From assembly GCA_036852015.1 (NCBI GenBank), contig JAANDG010000073.1, forward strand, positions 1 to 64,000: a stretch of DNA of 64,000 nt. The letters are read 5' to 3'. Under the pieces are notes generated by a model, which was not told the origin of the DNA, ran no database searches, and saw only the letters and a program-made list of their open reading frames with translations. The translations under genes and the position numbers were made by a program. The stretch is from Pelodera strongyloides (Eukaryota; Nematoda; Chromadorea; Rhabditida; Rhabditidae). Shown here piece by piece: positions 35,601 through 45,942 of the stretch (the first letter of the stretch is position 1; every line of letters starts with the position of its first letter).

Positions 35601-36793
35601 GTCGAAAGTTCACATTAATTAGCGGATTGTAATTTAATGCTTACCATAGGAAAGGGTCCCCAAAAGCGGAAGTTCATATTTACCGAATTTGGAATCTTGC
35701 ATACTTACCGTTGGGAATATTCGGCGTGAAATGCTTACCATAGCCATTTCTTCCTCGTCATCGTCACTTTCATGCAAATCTTGGCGAGACGTACTCGGAA
35801 CCATATGCGGTGGCAGACGAGAACCCTGAAAGTTTTAAATCATCTTTAAAGCGACATAACAACCGGTTTGTGAAAGGATCTTGGCTATCTGAATTCTTAA
35901 GTATTTATGCTAATTTGCTCGATTTTGGCTCTATTTTTTATTCTAATTTATGCTCATTTGCATAAGCTGCATAAGAATGCTGGTCTACTTGATGTGATTC
36001 AAAAACCGGCCGGTAATTCGCTTTAAAGGGACGCAGTCAAACATAACGACCTGTGGACAGCAGCACTCCCATTTACCAGCGGTAAGTAGACAATTGCACC
36101 GTTACAAATTTCCGATAGTTTTCCCAAGCCAAGACCAACCATCACATTCCCATTCATGTTGTTCATGTTGATGTTGTTCACATGGTCCATTCCATTCTCG
36201 TGGATGTGGTGCTCCATGAGCGCGTCCTCCTCCTCGACCAGGTCGTCTTGAGGAGAGGCTTCACCGGTGGCGGGCCTGAAATATCTGATTTTTCTCATCA
36301 CTTTCCATCACATCAGAATACGTTGCATACCAAACATATCAGATGAGGGGTGATTACCGGGAGATCATTTCCCGTTTTAATACAAATCAACCCCCACGCT
36401 ATAATCGCATCGTGTAAAAAACGCAAAAACTTATTCTTATTTTTTTTAAATGCGTGCAACACAAGGATCTCATAAGAGTTCTGAAGTGTGTGTGTTTGTG
36501 CAAAAACGGATTTATAAAATAAACTTTCATTCGCCCCAGCAAAAATTTTGCTCCATTTGCGCCATTTTATTTATTTATCATAACTACATTGTGTGTCCTA
36601 CAAAAATGGAATGCCACGATAAAAATTAGCATTCACAGACATAATGATGCCTAGATACGATACACCTAGTGGAGATAAAAAGTAAAAAAGTAAATAGACT
36701 GTAAAAATCCAATTTGCTCACCCTGAAAACGAGGGTTCGGTCTCGCAGATCCGTCGTAGGAGAACTTCGCCGGTACGCTCCGTCTGACGGAGT
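32643..36793 (-). CDS. Divergent phospholipid-scramblase-like protein (5' end unresolved)
   Basis: Exons in phase on the minus strand: 36793-36722, 36275-36077, 35825-35739, 35097-34993, 33951-33850, 33507-33390, 33175-33100 and 32829-32643 (stop TGA). The C-terminal half follows the scramblase order: a strand block (SNFKIVRSGSDLQ), a Cys-pair block with 'SYGRRVM' (AERSCCVSDVWIVESYGRRV; compare CCxxxxPFxLxIxDNxGREV), GDLVGFVLPGNPFVIQNSNR (compare IGYVxQxxxPxFxIQN) and a final strand plus hydrophobic helix, VPEIGFQLKLLVLAAF (compare FPxDLDVKMKAVMIGACF). The usual DADNFG calcium-binding loop and the second Cys cluster are absent. The N-terminal part is acidic (DDLVEEEDALMEHH; ESDDDEEEMAM) with an Asn/Met run. 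The family call rests on these motifs; the N-terminal exons could belong to a separate gene. A MITE abuts exon 2. An alternative exon may exist at about 35,640-35,690. Confidence 0.58.
33660..33815. repeat. GA microsatellite in a scramblase-like gene intron
   Basis: Imperfect (GA)n with GAGAGCGAGAGACAGTGAGA variants over about 150 bp. The Ser/Leu-rich open frames here are repeat artefacts. Confidence 0.9.
35846..36026. mobile_element. MITE, AGCGAAATACC family, beside scramblase-like exon 2
   Basis: Left end TTTAAAGCGACATAACAACC, right end CGGCCGGTAATTCGCTTTAA, TTAA at both ends. Immediately to its right, TTAAAGGGACGCAGTCA is a lone left end of the AGGGAC family, so a second element begins or was truncated there. 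Confidence 0.83.
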
Positions 36794-39700
36794 CTGAAAT
36801 ACTTACTGCATGTAATTGCCCTTGCAACTGGAAATGGTCGTAATTGTAAATGGAATCGAAACAAGACATAACAAGGACATATAAAATGCTTTCCTTTTCA
36901 GGGAATAAAATTCTACAGTACATGAATTCTACTGTACATACAGTACATTTTTAAACCGTTTGAATCTTCACTAAAATGTAAAATAAATTAATAAAAATAA
37001 ACAATTGTTGGACGGAAGTGAGAATTGCAAAAAAAAGTAGCCTGAACTAAATGAGCCACTTGAAAAGTGCCTTCGAGGAACTCTTTTATTCTAAGGACCC
37101 AAAAAGGGCCAAAAAGGCTGTTTATAAATTCATTGACTGGCCCAAGGAGGGAAGAAGAGTTACAATTATATATCTTCATGGAAAAGAGAGTGAAATTAAA
37201 GTATGAGGGGGAGGTTCACTTCAACCTTGTACTTATTTATTTATTAAATAACACCACAGAGTGTGAACCACAATGAAATGATGAAAAGAAAGAAAGAGGG
37301 AAAGAAAGGTATATTATTTGTATTTTTAAATCTAATGCAACAACAAAAGTAAAAAAAATGAAATGATCGCAGGCTCGTTACAACGAAAAATCCAGCCATC
37401 TATGTTATGCGAGCTTTTCACTGCAGATAGAATAAATTCTTCTTATAACACTATAATACCAACGCTCATAATATTTTAGTTTCCGTGAAAACTACAAAAC
37501 AATAATACTAAGAATCTTTCGAGGCTGACTCGGGACTACGAAAGGGTGAGGCTGCAAAACAAACCACTCATAATTATTGTGCATTATTACAATCTCCTTC
37601 CGAATAGTCAAAAGGAGAGAGTTTTGAGTTTCAGTGCTGGAAAACAAAGAGTCGAGAGAGAGAGAGAGAGGGAGAGAGAGAAAGAGAGAGAAGAGAGAAA
37701 GAGGGAAAGATGAAGGGAGATAGAGAGAGGGCCAACAAAGCTATCTAACAGCTGTTCTTGAATAAGCAATCAAGCTTTGCTATGTGTATAAACAAATACA
37801 CATTTACAAAATAAGTAAAGTCGGATCAGGTAGCTTTTCTGGTAAGTCGTTGGTGCAAAAAAAAATATTATGTATAACACATATATCGTATAAACGGTTA
37901 AGGTCTCACAGATCACAAGAGCCCGGTTAATGGTAATTAGTCGGAGGCGACGCTCCAATGAGGTCTAGGCCCTAGACGTCTAGGTCTAAGAGCTATGACG
38001 TCAGCATCTGATCCTCAAGGGCTGGGAGGGAAGACCCGTTAGCAAACGTTCTCGGAGAATCTTCGGAAAGTTTAGCGTGCAATTTCCGAAAGCGTACTTT
38101 TCGGGTGCTCATCCGTGGCACAAAATACAGACTGAGAGCATTTTTACTCCATGAAAAGCTGTGTAGATCATTTTAACTTTTGTAGATCATTCTGACTTGG
38201 ATCTTCTAGAATTCTAGGCTAATAAGATAGACCTTACCTGTTAGAATGGGGGTCGTTTCCGAAGGAGAGCATAGTCACTGGGGTAAGATGAGGCATTTTC
38301 AAGGAGGGGAGGGAGGTGGAAACGAGAGGGAAGAGAGATAGAGAGGGTTGGGGAGAGAGCACTCCAATGGGGGATGGGGGAGAGAGGTAGATAAGACGAT
38401 GTATGGTGAGAGAGCACTGAGTTAGAGGAGACGGGAGAGATGGGAGACATGAAATTTGAGGAACACATATCAAAGAGGGATGCTTTAGTGCAAGCCGTAT
38501 GTCAGCAAGCTAGTGGGAGAAGCTAGGGTATTGGGGGAGGAAGACATGGAGAGAGATTGAGCGAGAGAGAGAGGGAGAGGGAGAGAATGATAGAGAGAGA
38601 GAGAAAGACAGAGAGAAAGAGAGAGAAAGGGAGAGAGAGAAACAGAGCAAGAGGGAGAGAAAGAGAGGGAGAGAAAGGATAGAAATGACCACTGGTCTCT
38701 TCTGAATTTTCGTTCAGTTAGCGTGGCCAGTGGCTTGGACCTTGCAATCTAATGAATGTCTATCGGGAGTAGGGTTAGGGTTAGAGTGTGTTTCGATCCA
38801 CTAGAAACTGGCATTGACCACTTTATTGGCCTTCTCCACTGGACCAATAATTCATATTACATATGCAAATTTGTGATATGCAGATTTCCCTGCGTAATAT
38901 TCAACGACGAAGTACGAAGTTCAATCTATACTTATGATTAGTTAGTTAGTTATTCACTAAAAGAAGGGAAGCACAAATTAGTACGAAGTTGAAAAGCTAC
39001 GTGGAATAAGCTCATTTATTTGAATAACGTGCTGTAATTTGTATAAAGGTGTCAGGCGCAAATGCAATGCTGCTAGTTGCTAGGTTTTTGTATCATAAAA
39101 ATACAAAACCAAAAAAATATACTTCCTCGCCTTCAATATGATAATATGATAAAATTAGTTCAATATTTATTCAAAAAAAAGAGAAGGTGAAACCAGATAA
39201 ACTTTTACGCAAAATACATACCACGTAGTCTTACTTCACTTTTCTCTTTCCTAAAAAAGTACTACGCAAACTTGGGTGCCTTTGGGGCCTTGCGAAGTCT
39301 ATTGTTTACTACGGAATTTCGCTATTCGAGTACCGTCATACAAGTAAGAATTGAATTTCCCCCTATGTAGATACAGTACTCCCAATGTTTCTCCCGCTCC
39401 CTGCCCACTTCCATCATGGGTGGTCTCTAATGCCCACATTACATTACTATGGGAAATAGCGGACGGAAGTCATTTCCACTGAAGCGAATCTAACTTTTTG
39501 CCCCCAATAAAAGGGCAAAAGCCGAACGCCGCTTTACTAAACACGTACGCACGTAATGTCAGTGAACGTATATACTTACGCATGAGATGATATAAAACGA
39601 ACAGAGTTTACTGGCTATAAAAGCTAAATGTGAACAGAGACTAGAAACTCAAGAAAACTACGGAAGTCACATCGATGCAGGAAATCTGCACTTGAAAAAG

Positions 39701-40385
39701 GTGCACGCTATTGTAGCGTAAAATATTTATTTATTTAGTATTACTACACCATGAAAACCAACTCTCTTTCTCTTACGACTACGACTTTTACATGTAGAAT
39801 AGAAAATTCGATAAATGAAATAAATTCTTACTTGCTACCTTTGTATCGTACAGTAATTCGCAAATAGAGGAGAAAAGCCTTAGAAATTCAGATTCACGAA
39901 AAATGAAAGAAAAAGAAGAAATGGATGTAAGCTATTTCTCAACCTCTAATGTTTTCTCGTTGTTGGCGCAGCAGCAAATATACATAAAAGAAAAGGTGAA
40001 ATAAGATATGCTTTTCATTCTTTCTCTCTTTCTCCCTCCCTCTTCCTCTCTCTCCCTCGCTTTCTCTCTCTCTCCAAGGCCAAGTGCCCAGTCAATCAAC
40101 AATGAATAATTGCGGTGGCCAAATAATGGCCTTCCCGTCAAATAATGGCGCTCAGCGGGTTTTGTTCTCCCTTAGGGCCCTAAGACCCTACGCATGCAAT
40201 TAAGAGTAGAGGAGCCGGAGTGGAAGATAGATTCCTACATCTAACAATTAGTTAATTATTTCGTTACTTGCACAGACACTCCATAGCTAAATGCTTGAAG
40301 GTTGAATAATTTATTTCTCTTATTGACGTGACAGTTTACATATAAATAGTCAAAATTAAACCAATTCAAGATGTAAATGATAGAC
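36794..40385. other. Gene-poor stretch with GA-rich low-complexity DNA
   Basis: (GA)n-type tracts at about 37,650-37,735, 38,290-38,420 and 38,525-38,680, with a CT tract at about 40,020-40,075. Open frames on the opposite strand of these tracts (Ser/Leu/Pro-rich) are artefacts. The 5' exon(s) of the scramblase-like gene may lie near the left end, but I could not place them. No other gene seen. Confidence 0.5.
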
Positions 40386-40524
40386 CCTGAGGCCATCTTC
40401 ACCACTCAATTCCCCATGGGGAACTCCCTGTCTTTTTCTCTGCATGTCTCGCATTGGAATGCTATTTTCTGTCCCCGGAGAATATTTCCCCGAGGGAATC
40501 GGAGTGGTGAATATGGCCTCTGGA
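40386..40524. mobile_element. Short inverted-repeat element, GAGGCC family
   Basis: TGAGGCCATCTTCACCACTC on the left and GAGTGGTGAATATGGCCTC on the right. Interior CCCCATGGGGAA and CCCCGAGGGAAT are self-complementary. Related to 1,750-1,938. Confidence 0.73.
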
Positions 40525-41384
40525 AGACCCTTGAATTGTGAGAAGTTAGCCATCTGTAGCTCATCGCCTACCCTGCTCGTGCTCGGCACCTCTGCGTAGC
40601 AGGTCTTCAACTCTCAGCACCTCATTCAACCGCAAGGAGCACTTCTTGAGGAGTGAAAGAGAATTTAGATTCAATTAAATTTAGTAATAAAAAGTCAAAG
40701 AAAAAACTTTCTGACAAGGAAACTTCTCGTAATTCTAGACTCTAGATAATGAATAATTTCGAGCGCGGGACTCTTTCCCCACGGGAGGTTCCGGATAAAC
40801 AATAGTGCCCTAATTTTATGTCCATAAGACACTGATTAGATATTCACGCTACTACGATTCGATGACTAGAAAGCCACTAGGGAATGCTAATTAGATGGGG
40901 CTGATTTAGTTGGAAAGATTGCAGAATAGGAGAATTAGTGAAACTGGGACTATTAGTTAGTGTATACAAATTTACATCCGCACGAAAAATCTTGTCTTGA
41001 AAATAGTGCAAACTAATTTTGTGAAAGTTTGCAACTCGGGGGATTGCAAGTCTAAACAGAATTGAAACACCATTGACGACAGAATGTGTATAATATAGAA
41101 TATAGGCATATGTCGATGACTTTGAGGCTACGAATTATTTTTATGTATGACTGCACTGTGGCTGTAAACTGTGTAGTTTGATAGAATGACGCAATGGAAT
41201 GATCTTTTACTTCTCTGCGATATTCATGAAAATTATTCCGGAATTTATTATTCCGGAGTTCACAGACTAACTTCTAGAAAGAAGCAAGGCTTCACGCAAC
41301 TAACATCACTATTATTAGCATTAGTCGCAGTAATTACGTAAAGCAGCAATTACACAGGATAACCTGGTTAAAATAGGCTCTGCG

Positions 41385-41548
41385 TGTTAACCCGTTATGC
41401 AAAACGGGATAACCCTGGTTTTGTGAAACGTATACAGCACAACTGAATTCCCAGAAACTGTGTACTAGAGATTCGTACGGGCGCAAAAAATTGGCACAGC
41501 ATGCGTTTCACAAACCACGCGTCATATCGCTTCAAGATAAAACAGGGC
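41385..41548. mobile_element. Diverged GCGATATGAC-type MITE
   Basis: GGGATAACCCTGGTTTTGTG and CACAAACCACGCGTCATATCG are near-mirror ends. Inner CAACTGAATTCCCAG recalls the AGCGAAATACC family. Low similarity, so the limits are approximate. Confidence 0.45.
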
Positions 41549-42374
41549 CAAAGTTGGGCGTCGAATCGAAACATTTTGGACGGGAGGACCAACCTTTTCA
41601 ATTTCGCCAGCATCCCCATTAGGGCGGGATGCTTTTGTTTCGGGGTGAGATACGGGCGGGCGACCGGGGCCGACAAAGACACACCGTCCCGGGGAGAGGT
41701 GCCGGCGAGAGGGAGACTTTTCCCTAGGGAGACCTTTTTCCACGGGAAATGATCCTTCCTGGGAAGGGGAGAAGACCTGAAATTGTGATTAATGTTGGCC
41801 ATGGAATGAACGGATTTATTACAAGCGACGGTTGGATAGATGGACAAGAAATAACAAGGATTTTCATGTTATGAGGAGGCTTGAATTCCTTACGGTGTAG
41901 GCGTTGGCAAGGGAGGGAAAATTTTCTCGGAGTAAATTATATAAATGGTGAAATGTTGATATTTTTAGGCAATTTGGATATTTTATTTCTATTAGATGAA
42001 CAGCTAAAAAGTTCGAGTTAAAAGTTGAGAATGAGTTCCTATCTATAGCACAAAGATGAGGCCAGTGCAAAGTAATGAAGTAGAATAGCGGGCAGTGACA
42101 CCTCTGAATCGAACACCTAAGAATTCCAAGCCTGCGCTTAATTAGTCTGAAGTTTTTTTTAAACCTACGTCTTTCAGAGTATAACCACAACCGAACCTTA
42201 TTTCAATTTGCTTGGTTTTAATTGGAGTTCCTCATATTTTAATTAACTTGCGCAGTGCTAAGCGTAAGACGCGTTTTGACAATGAAACACATATGCTACA
42301 CCACAAATTTCACTTTGTCGCTGTGATACCACAAATTTACGATAAGACCCTGTTGCTATACGAAGAGAAGTAGG

Positions 42375-42405
42375 TTTTGGCTTAGGTTTAGGCTTAGGTT
42401 TAGGC
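42375..42405. repeat. Interstitial nematode-type telomere repeats
   Basis: Alternating TTAGGT and TTAGGC hexamers, about five units. TTAGGC is the nematode telomere repeat. A shorter run (AAGCCTAAGCCTAAGC) is at about 35,512-35,528. Confidence 0.6.
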
Positions 42406-44303
42406 TTACCACTGCTATATCCTACGTTTATAATGAATAGGACTCTGTTGCTTTGTGAAGAGAAGCAGTGCGTGCAAAGTAGGCGACGAGTGATCTATAA
42501 GTCAGCCTGGCATGAATTTGTGAGTGTGTGAATTGAGACGATGTTCCTTCTTTACTCGACTCTCTCTCTTTCTTCTCTCTCCATCTCTCTCTCGTTTCCC
42601 TTCCCCTCTCTCTCTCTTTCTCTCTCTTTCTCTCCTTCTCCCTCTCTCATACTCGTCAGAAGATCTCCAGCTAAACGCGGTCGACCTAACGATGGCAATC
42701 ACGGACGTTTAAGCGTCCTTCTCCTTTTTTCTTGAGGAAACGATGACAAGAAAATGACTCTATTATAGGTATATGACATGCATTTAACCTATCAAATGGG
42801 TTACAGGAGGGGCATCAGCCTCCAGATGCGTAACTCCTGCGCAAGTATGTAAAGAAGCTAGAGGCAAATTGTCCACAATGAACATCGAGGAAACAAGCAA
42901 TGCGACAATGAAAAAGGAATAAAATATTTCTACATACCCTATAAGTCCTATAAGAGCCTTCGATTGTGAAACTGAACACTTGTAATAAAAGCATAAGTAA
43001 ACTCGATATTGTTATTATAATAATCAATGAACATTCATTGTAATAACCTAGCGCGAGCTTTCATACGAAGGGAAGGAATGGCTTTGGTAGACCAATTAGG
43101 TAAGGCTTCAACTTTGAGTGTAAGACGTGGTCCGGAAGTAATACAATTGTTTGGGTGACTAAACCCACGCCGGCAATTACTCAGTCAGTCGGAGCTCATG
43201 CCTTATTCTCATACTAACTCCGTCAACCCAGCAACAAAGTTAATAACCGAACGCTGCCGAGTCCATATGCAAATTAGCTAAATCAATGCAGTTGCAGGCA
43301 AACCGCAAACCTATGGGAAACTGAAAACCCCGAGTTATGCCCGATTTGTGCCCGATCAAGTCCCTAAAATAATCGGGCACATTCCGGTGTTTTTTTATAG
43401 AATAATCGGGCACATATCGAGGTTGTCCCTTTCCTGTGGTTTGTAAGTCAGACTTTTTGTTGTGGCTCCCGTCAGCCCATCGGTTTTGTAACATTGGTAA
43501 GTACGAGAATTGGAATTTGCTCCTAGTACTTTATCCACACATCTGAACCACATAATATACTTAAACTTGGCGATGGAATTTAACATAGGCTATCCTACGG
43601 TTAAAACCTAAAAGTATGTTAAAACTGTAGTCGAGTAATATCTTAGAAGAAGTATAGACCCTCAATCTGCGTTCGTGAACATATTATATAGGAGCCCTAG
43701 TACGTCATTTGGTTCCTGCAATTCTATCAAATACTGAAGTGCGCAGCGCATTTCGTTAATTGGCATGTCTAGGAAAGTAGGGACCTAAGAACTCATGCAA
43801 GGCTATAAAGAACATCTACTGGATTAAAGCAATATAACATCCGGTTTTTGCATGATTAAATATAAATGTATTTGTCCTCTAACATACGTTTAAAAAACAG
43901 GTTGTTGCGACGTTTTAATACTAAATCTATATTGTTGTTCCGAGGGTAGTGCGTTTTAGAAAATCGAAACACTGCAAAAAAAGTTTATAAAACAGCAAAA
44001 CAGTAAAATAAAAGAGAATTTATTGCAAAGTTTAGAAAACAAGTAACTGGTCGAGATAGCACCGGCGATATATACATACGATATCGATAACACCAATAGG
44101 TAGGCGAGTAGGCGTCGCTGTGATTTTAAAATCCCGTCGCTGAGTGAATGTGCCTTTCTTGAAACTTCCGATGCCTGTGCCAACACCAAAAGCAAAGATA
44201 CTGTATCAGAAGTAGGGTCATCGTTTAGTTTATCGCAACGGCATCTTTCATCATACTGTAGTTGTACTCTTTGCTATATTTTAGTTTAAATTTTAGCACA
44301 TAC

Positions 44304-44490
44304 TTAAAAGCGAAATACTGGCCGGATTTTGAAACACTTCGAGTACACCAGCATTCTTATGCAGCTTATGCAAATGACCATAAATTAGAGTAAAAAATCG
44401 AGCTAAATTCGAGTAATTTTGCGTAAATACGTAGGAATTCAGTGGCCCATGACATGATGTGTTTCAAAAACCGGCCAATATTTCGCGTAA
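44304..44490. mobile_element. MITE, AGCGAAATACC family
   Basis: Left end AAAGCGAAATACTGGCCGGA, right end CCGGCCAATATTTCGCGTAA. The interior is inverted relative to the 11.2-kb copy (ACACCAGCATTCTTATGCAG). TTAA is present on the left and decayed on the right. Confidence 0.82.
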
Positions 44491-45267
44491 GTCATCACCG
44501 CTGCACTTCGTACGCTTACATACTGGTGTTACCCTCTCATATTGCTGAAAATAGAAAAAGTATAAACAAATGATTAGAAAATAATCAATTAATTATTCAG
44601 ACCTAGAACAGGGCAGCCTCATAGGGCAGGAATATACAACAATATACAATGACAACAATTGCTTGGCAATGATTAGAAAAAGCTTACTTCCTGAGATGAT
44701 AATTATTAATTACTATGTATTATTTATAATTAGCGAACTATAAATCGATAAGTAGCTCAATAAGTCGCACACTAATGGTAAGCCTGCTTTCAAAAAATAT
44801 ACTATAGAAGTTGCCTCACACTCATATGAAGTTGCCAAGTTACGGACTAGTTTAGAACCTTATCAAATATTACTGAAACATCAGCAAGTTTACATAAGAA
44901 ATTTTACAATTTAACCATTAGCAAGTAGCAATTTTTTTAGCAATTTTACAATTTTGCATATATATATATGTTAGCTAATAAACACAAAAACAACACAAAA
45001 TAAAACAGTTGAAAGTTTGGCAAGAATACCATTGAAGCAATTGAACTGAAACTAGAAAGTAAAAAACTGTAAACAATTATGTTAATTTGCACTATGAGAA
45101 CCCGTGTAAAGAATATGCTATATGCAAACAATCTTTGGGACATGCTGTATGAGAAGGGAGTACAAAGGACACTGTAGTAAAAAAGTTACTTTACTATATG
45201 AAAGCAAGTTCGCGGGCGAGTTTGCACCACATTATGCGTGATAACCGCCGGAACTCCGCCACAAATT

Positions 45268-45475
45268 TGCCTTTGAAGCAATCTAACATCCGCTTTTTGA
45301 AACGTATGACGGGCTGCTGCATTCCCATGACATGTAGATGTAGCGTACGAAATAACTGTGCGATGCTGCACATTTCTTGGCTAATTATAATCTTTCGCAT
45401 ACAACATACGGGAATGCAGTTGTCCATCATACTTTTCAAAACCGGCTGTTGTAGTGCTTTACTACAATAAGAGGA
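45268..45475. mobile_element. Diverged MITE related to the AGCGATATAAC family
   Basis: GAAGCAATCTAACATCCGCT and a right end CAAAACCGGCTGTTGTAGTG-CTTTA form imperfect inverted ends. The inner arms pair (GCTGCATTCCCATGACATG against CATACGGGAATGCAGTTG). The open frames crossing it are artefacts. Confidence 0.6.
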
Positions 45476-45526
45476 AAAGGGATTGACAGAAATCTCGCTA
45501 GTTGAAGATTCAAAATTTTCTCTAAT

Positions 45527-45937
45527 AGTGTATTTATCTCCAGTTTCGCAGGGCCGAAACACCTCAAAAAATCATTCAGCGCGGCTTTCACTTTCCATGT
45601 ATAACAAGGGATGGAAACTCCCTACCATAGCTTGACGATCGGAGTAATCGTGTTGGGACGCGTTACGTGTAGTTTGTAATTTAAAGGTGTTGACATAAAA
45701 TAAATTTCGACTGGCCTAAAATTTATTTTATTACAATTACAAACTACAATTACAAACACCTTTAAATTACAAACTACACGTAACGCGTCCCAACACGATT
45801 ACTCCGATCGTCAAGCTATGGTAGGGAGTTTCCATCCCTTGTTATACACGGAAAGTGAAAGCCGCGCTGAATGATTTTTGGGCCAGATTCGCCCTGTTTC
45901 GGCCCTGCGAAACTGGAGATAAATACACTATAAAGAA
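45527..45937. mobile_element. Foldback element just after the fusexin stop codon
   Basis: The left arm (about 45527-45698) and right arm (about 45745-45937) are close reverse complements: AGTGTATTTATCTCCAGTTT against AAACTGGAGATAAATACACT, GGACGCGTTACGTGTAGTTT against AAACTACACGTAACGCGTCC. A 46-bp AT-rich loop separates them. On the minus strand the element starts about 6 nt after the fusexin stop codon, so it would lie in the 3' UTR. Confidence 0.88.
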
Positions 45938-45942
45938 GAGAA

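Larger units (their letters stand above)
41549..45267. other. Gene-poor stretch: GC-rich patch, CT tract, MITEs
   Basis: A GC-rich patch at 41,580-41,770 carries open frames on both strands but no exon borders. A CT tract lies at 42,550-42,650. A telomere-like run is at 42,375-42,405. A minus-strand frame near 43,400-43,586 (KYIMWFRCVDKVLGANSNSR) and one near 44,070-44,190 (GIGSFKKGTFTQRRDFKITA) look faintly protein-like but chain to nothing. At 43,822-43,920 there is a weak MITE-like pair of ends. No gene can be supported. Confidence 0.4.

Noticed and set aside
38234..38692. Pro/Ser/Leu-rich minus-strand frames
   Set aside because: Low-complexity GA-rich DNA read on the opposite strand.
41395..41847. 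150-codon minus-strand frame
   Set aside because: It runs across a MITE and a GC-rich patch, has no exon borders, and overlaps equally open frames on the other strand.
43395..43586. Minus-strand frame KYIMWFRCVDKVLGANSNSR and following residues, considered as a zinc-finger exon
   Set aside because: Cysteine spacing does not fit FLYWCH or BED fingers and no partner exon or acceptor was found.
45194..45562. 122-codon minus-strand frame near the fusexin 3' end, considered as an alternative C-terminus
   Set aside because: It coincides with a diverged MITE and the left foldback arm; the fusexin frame already ends cleanly at 45,943.
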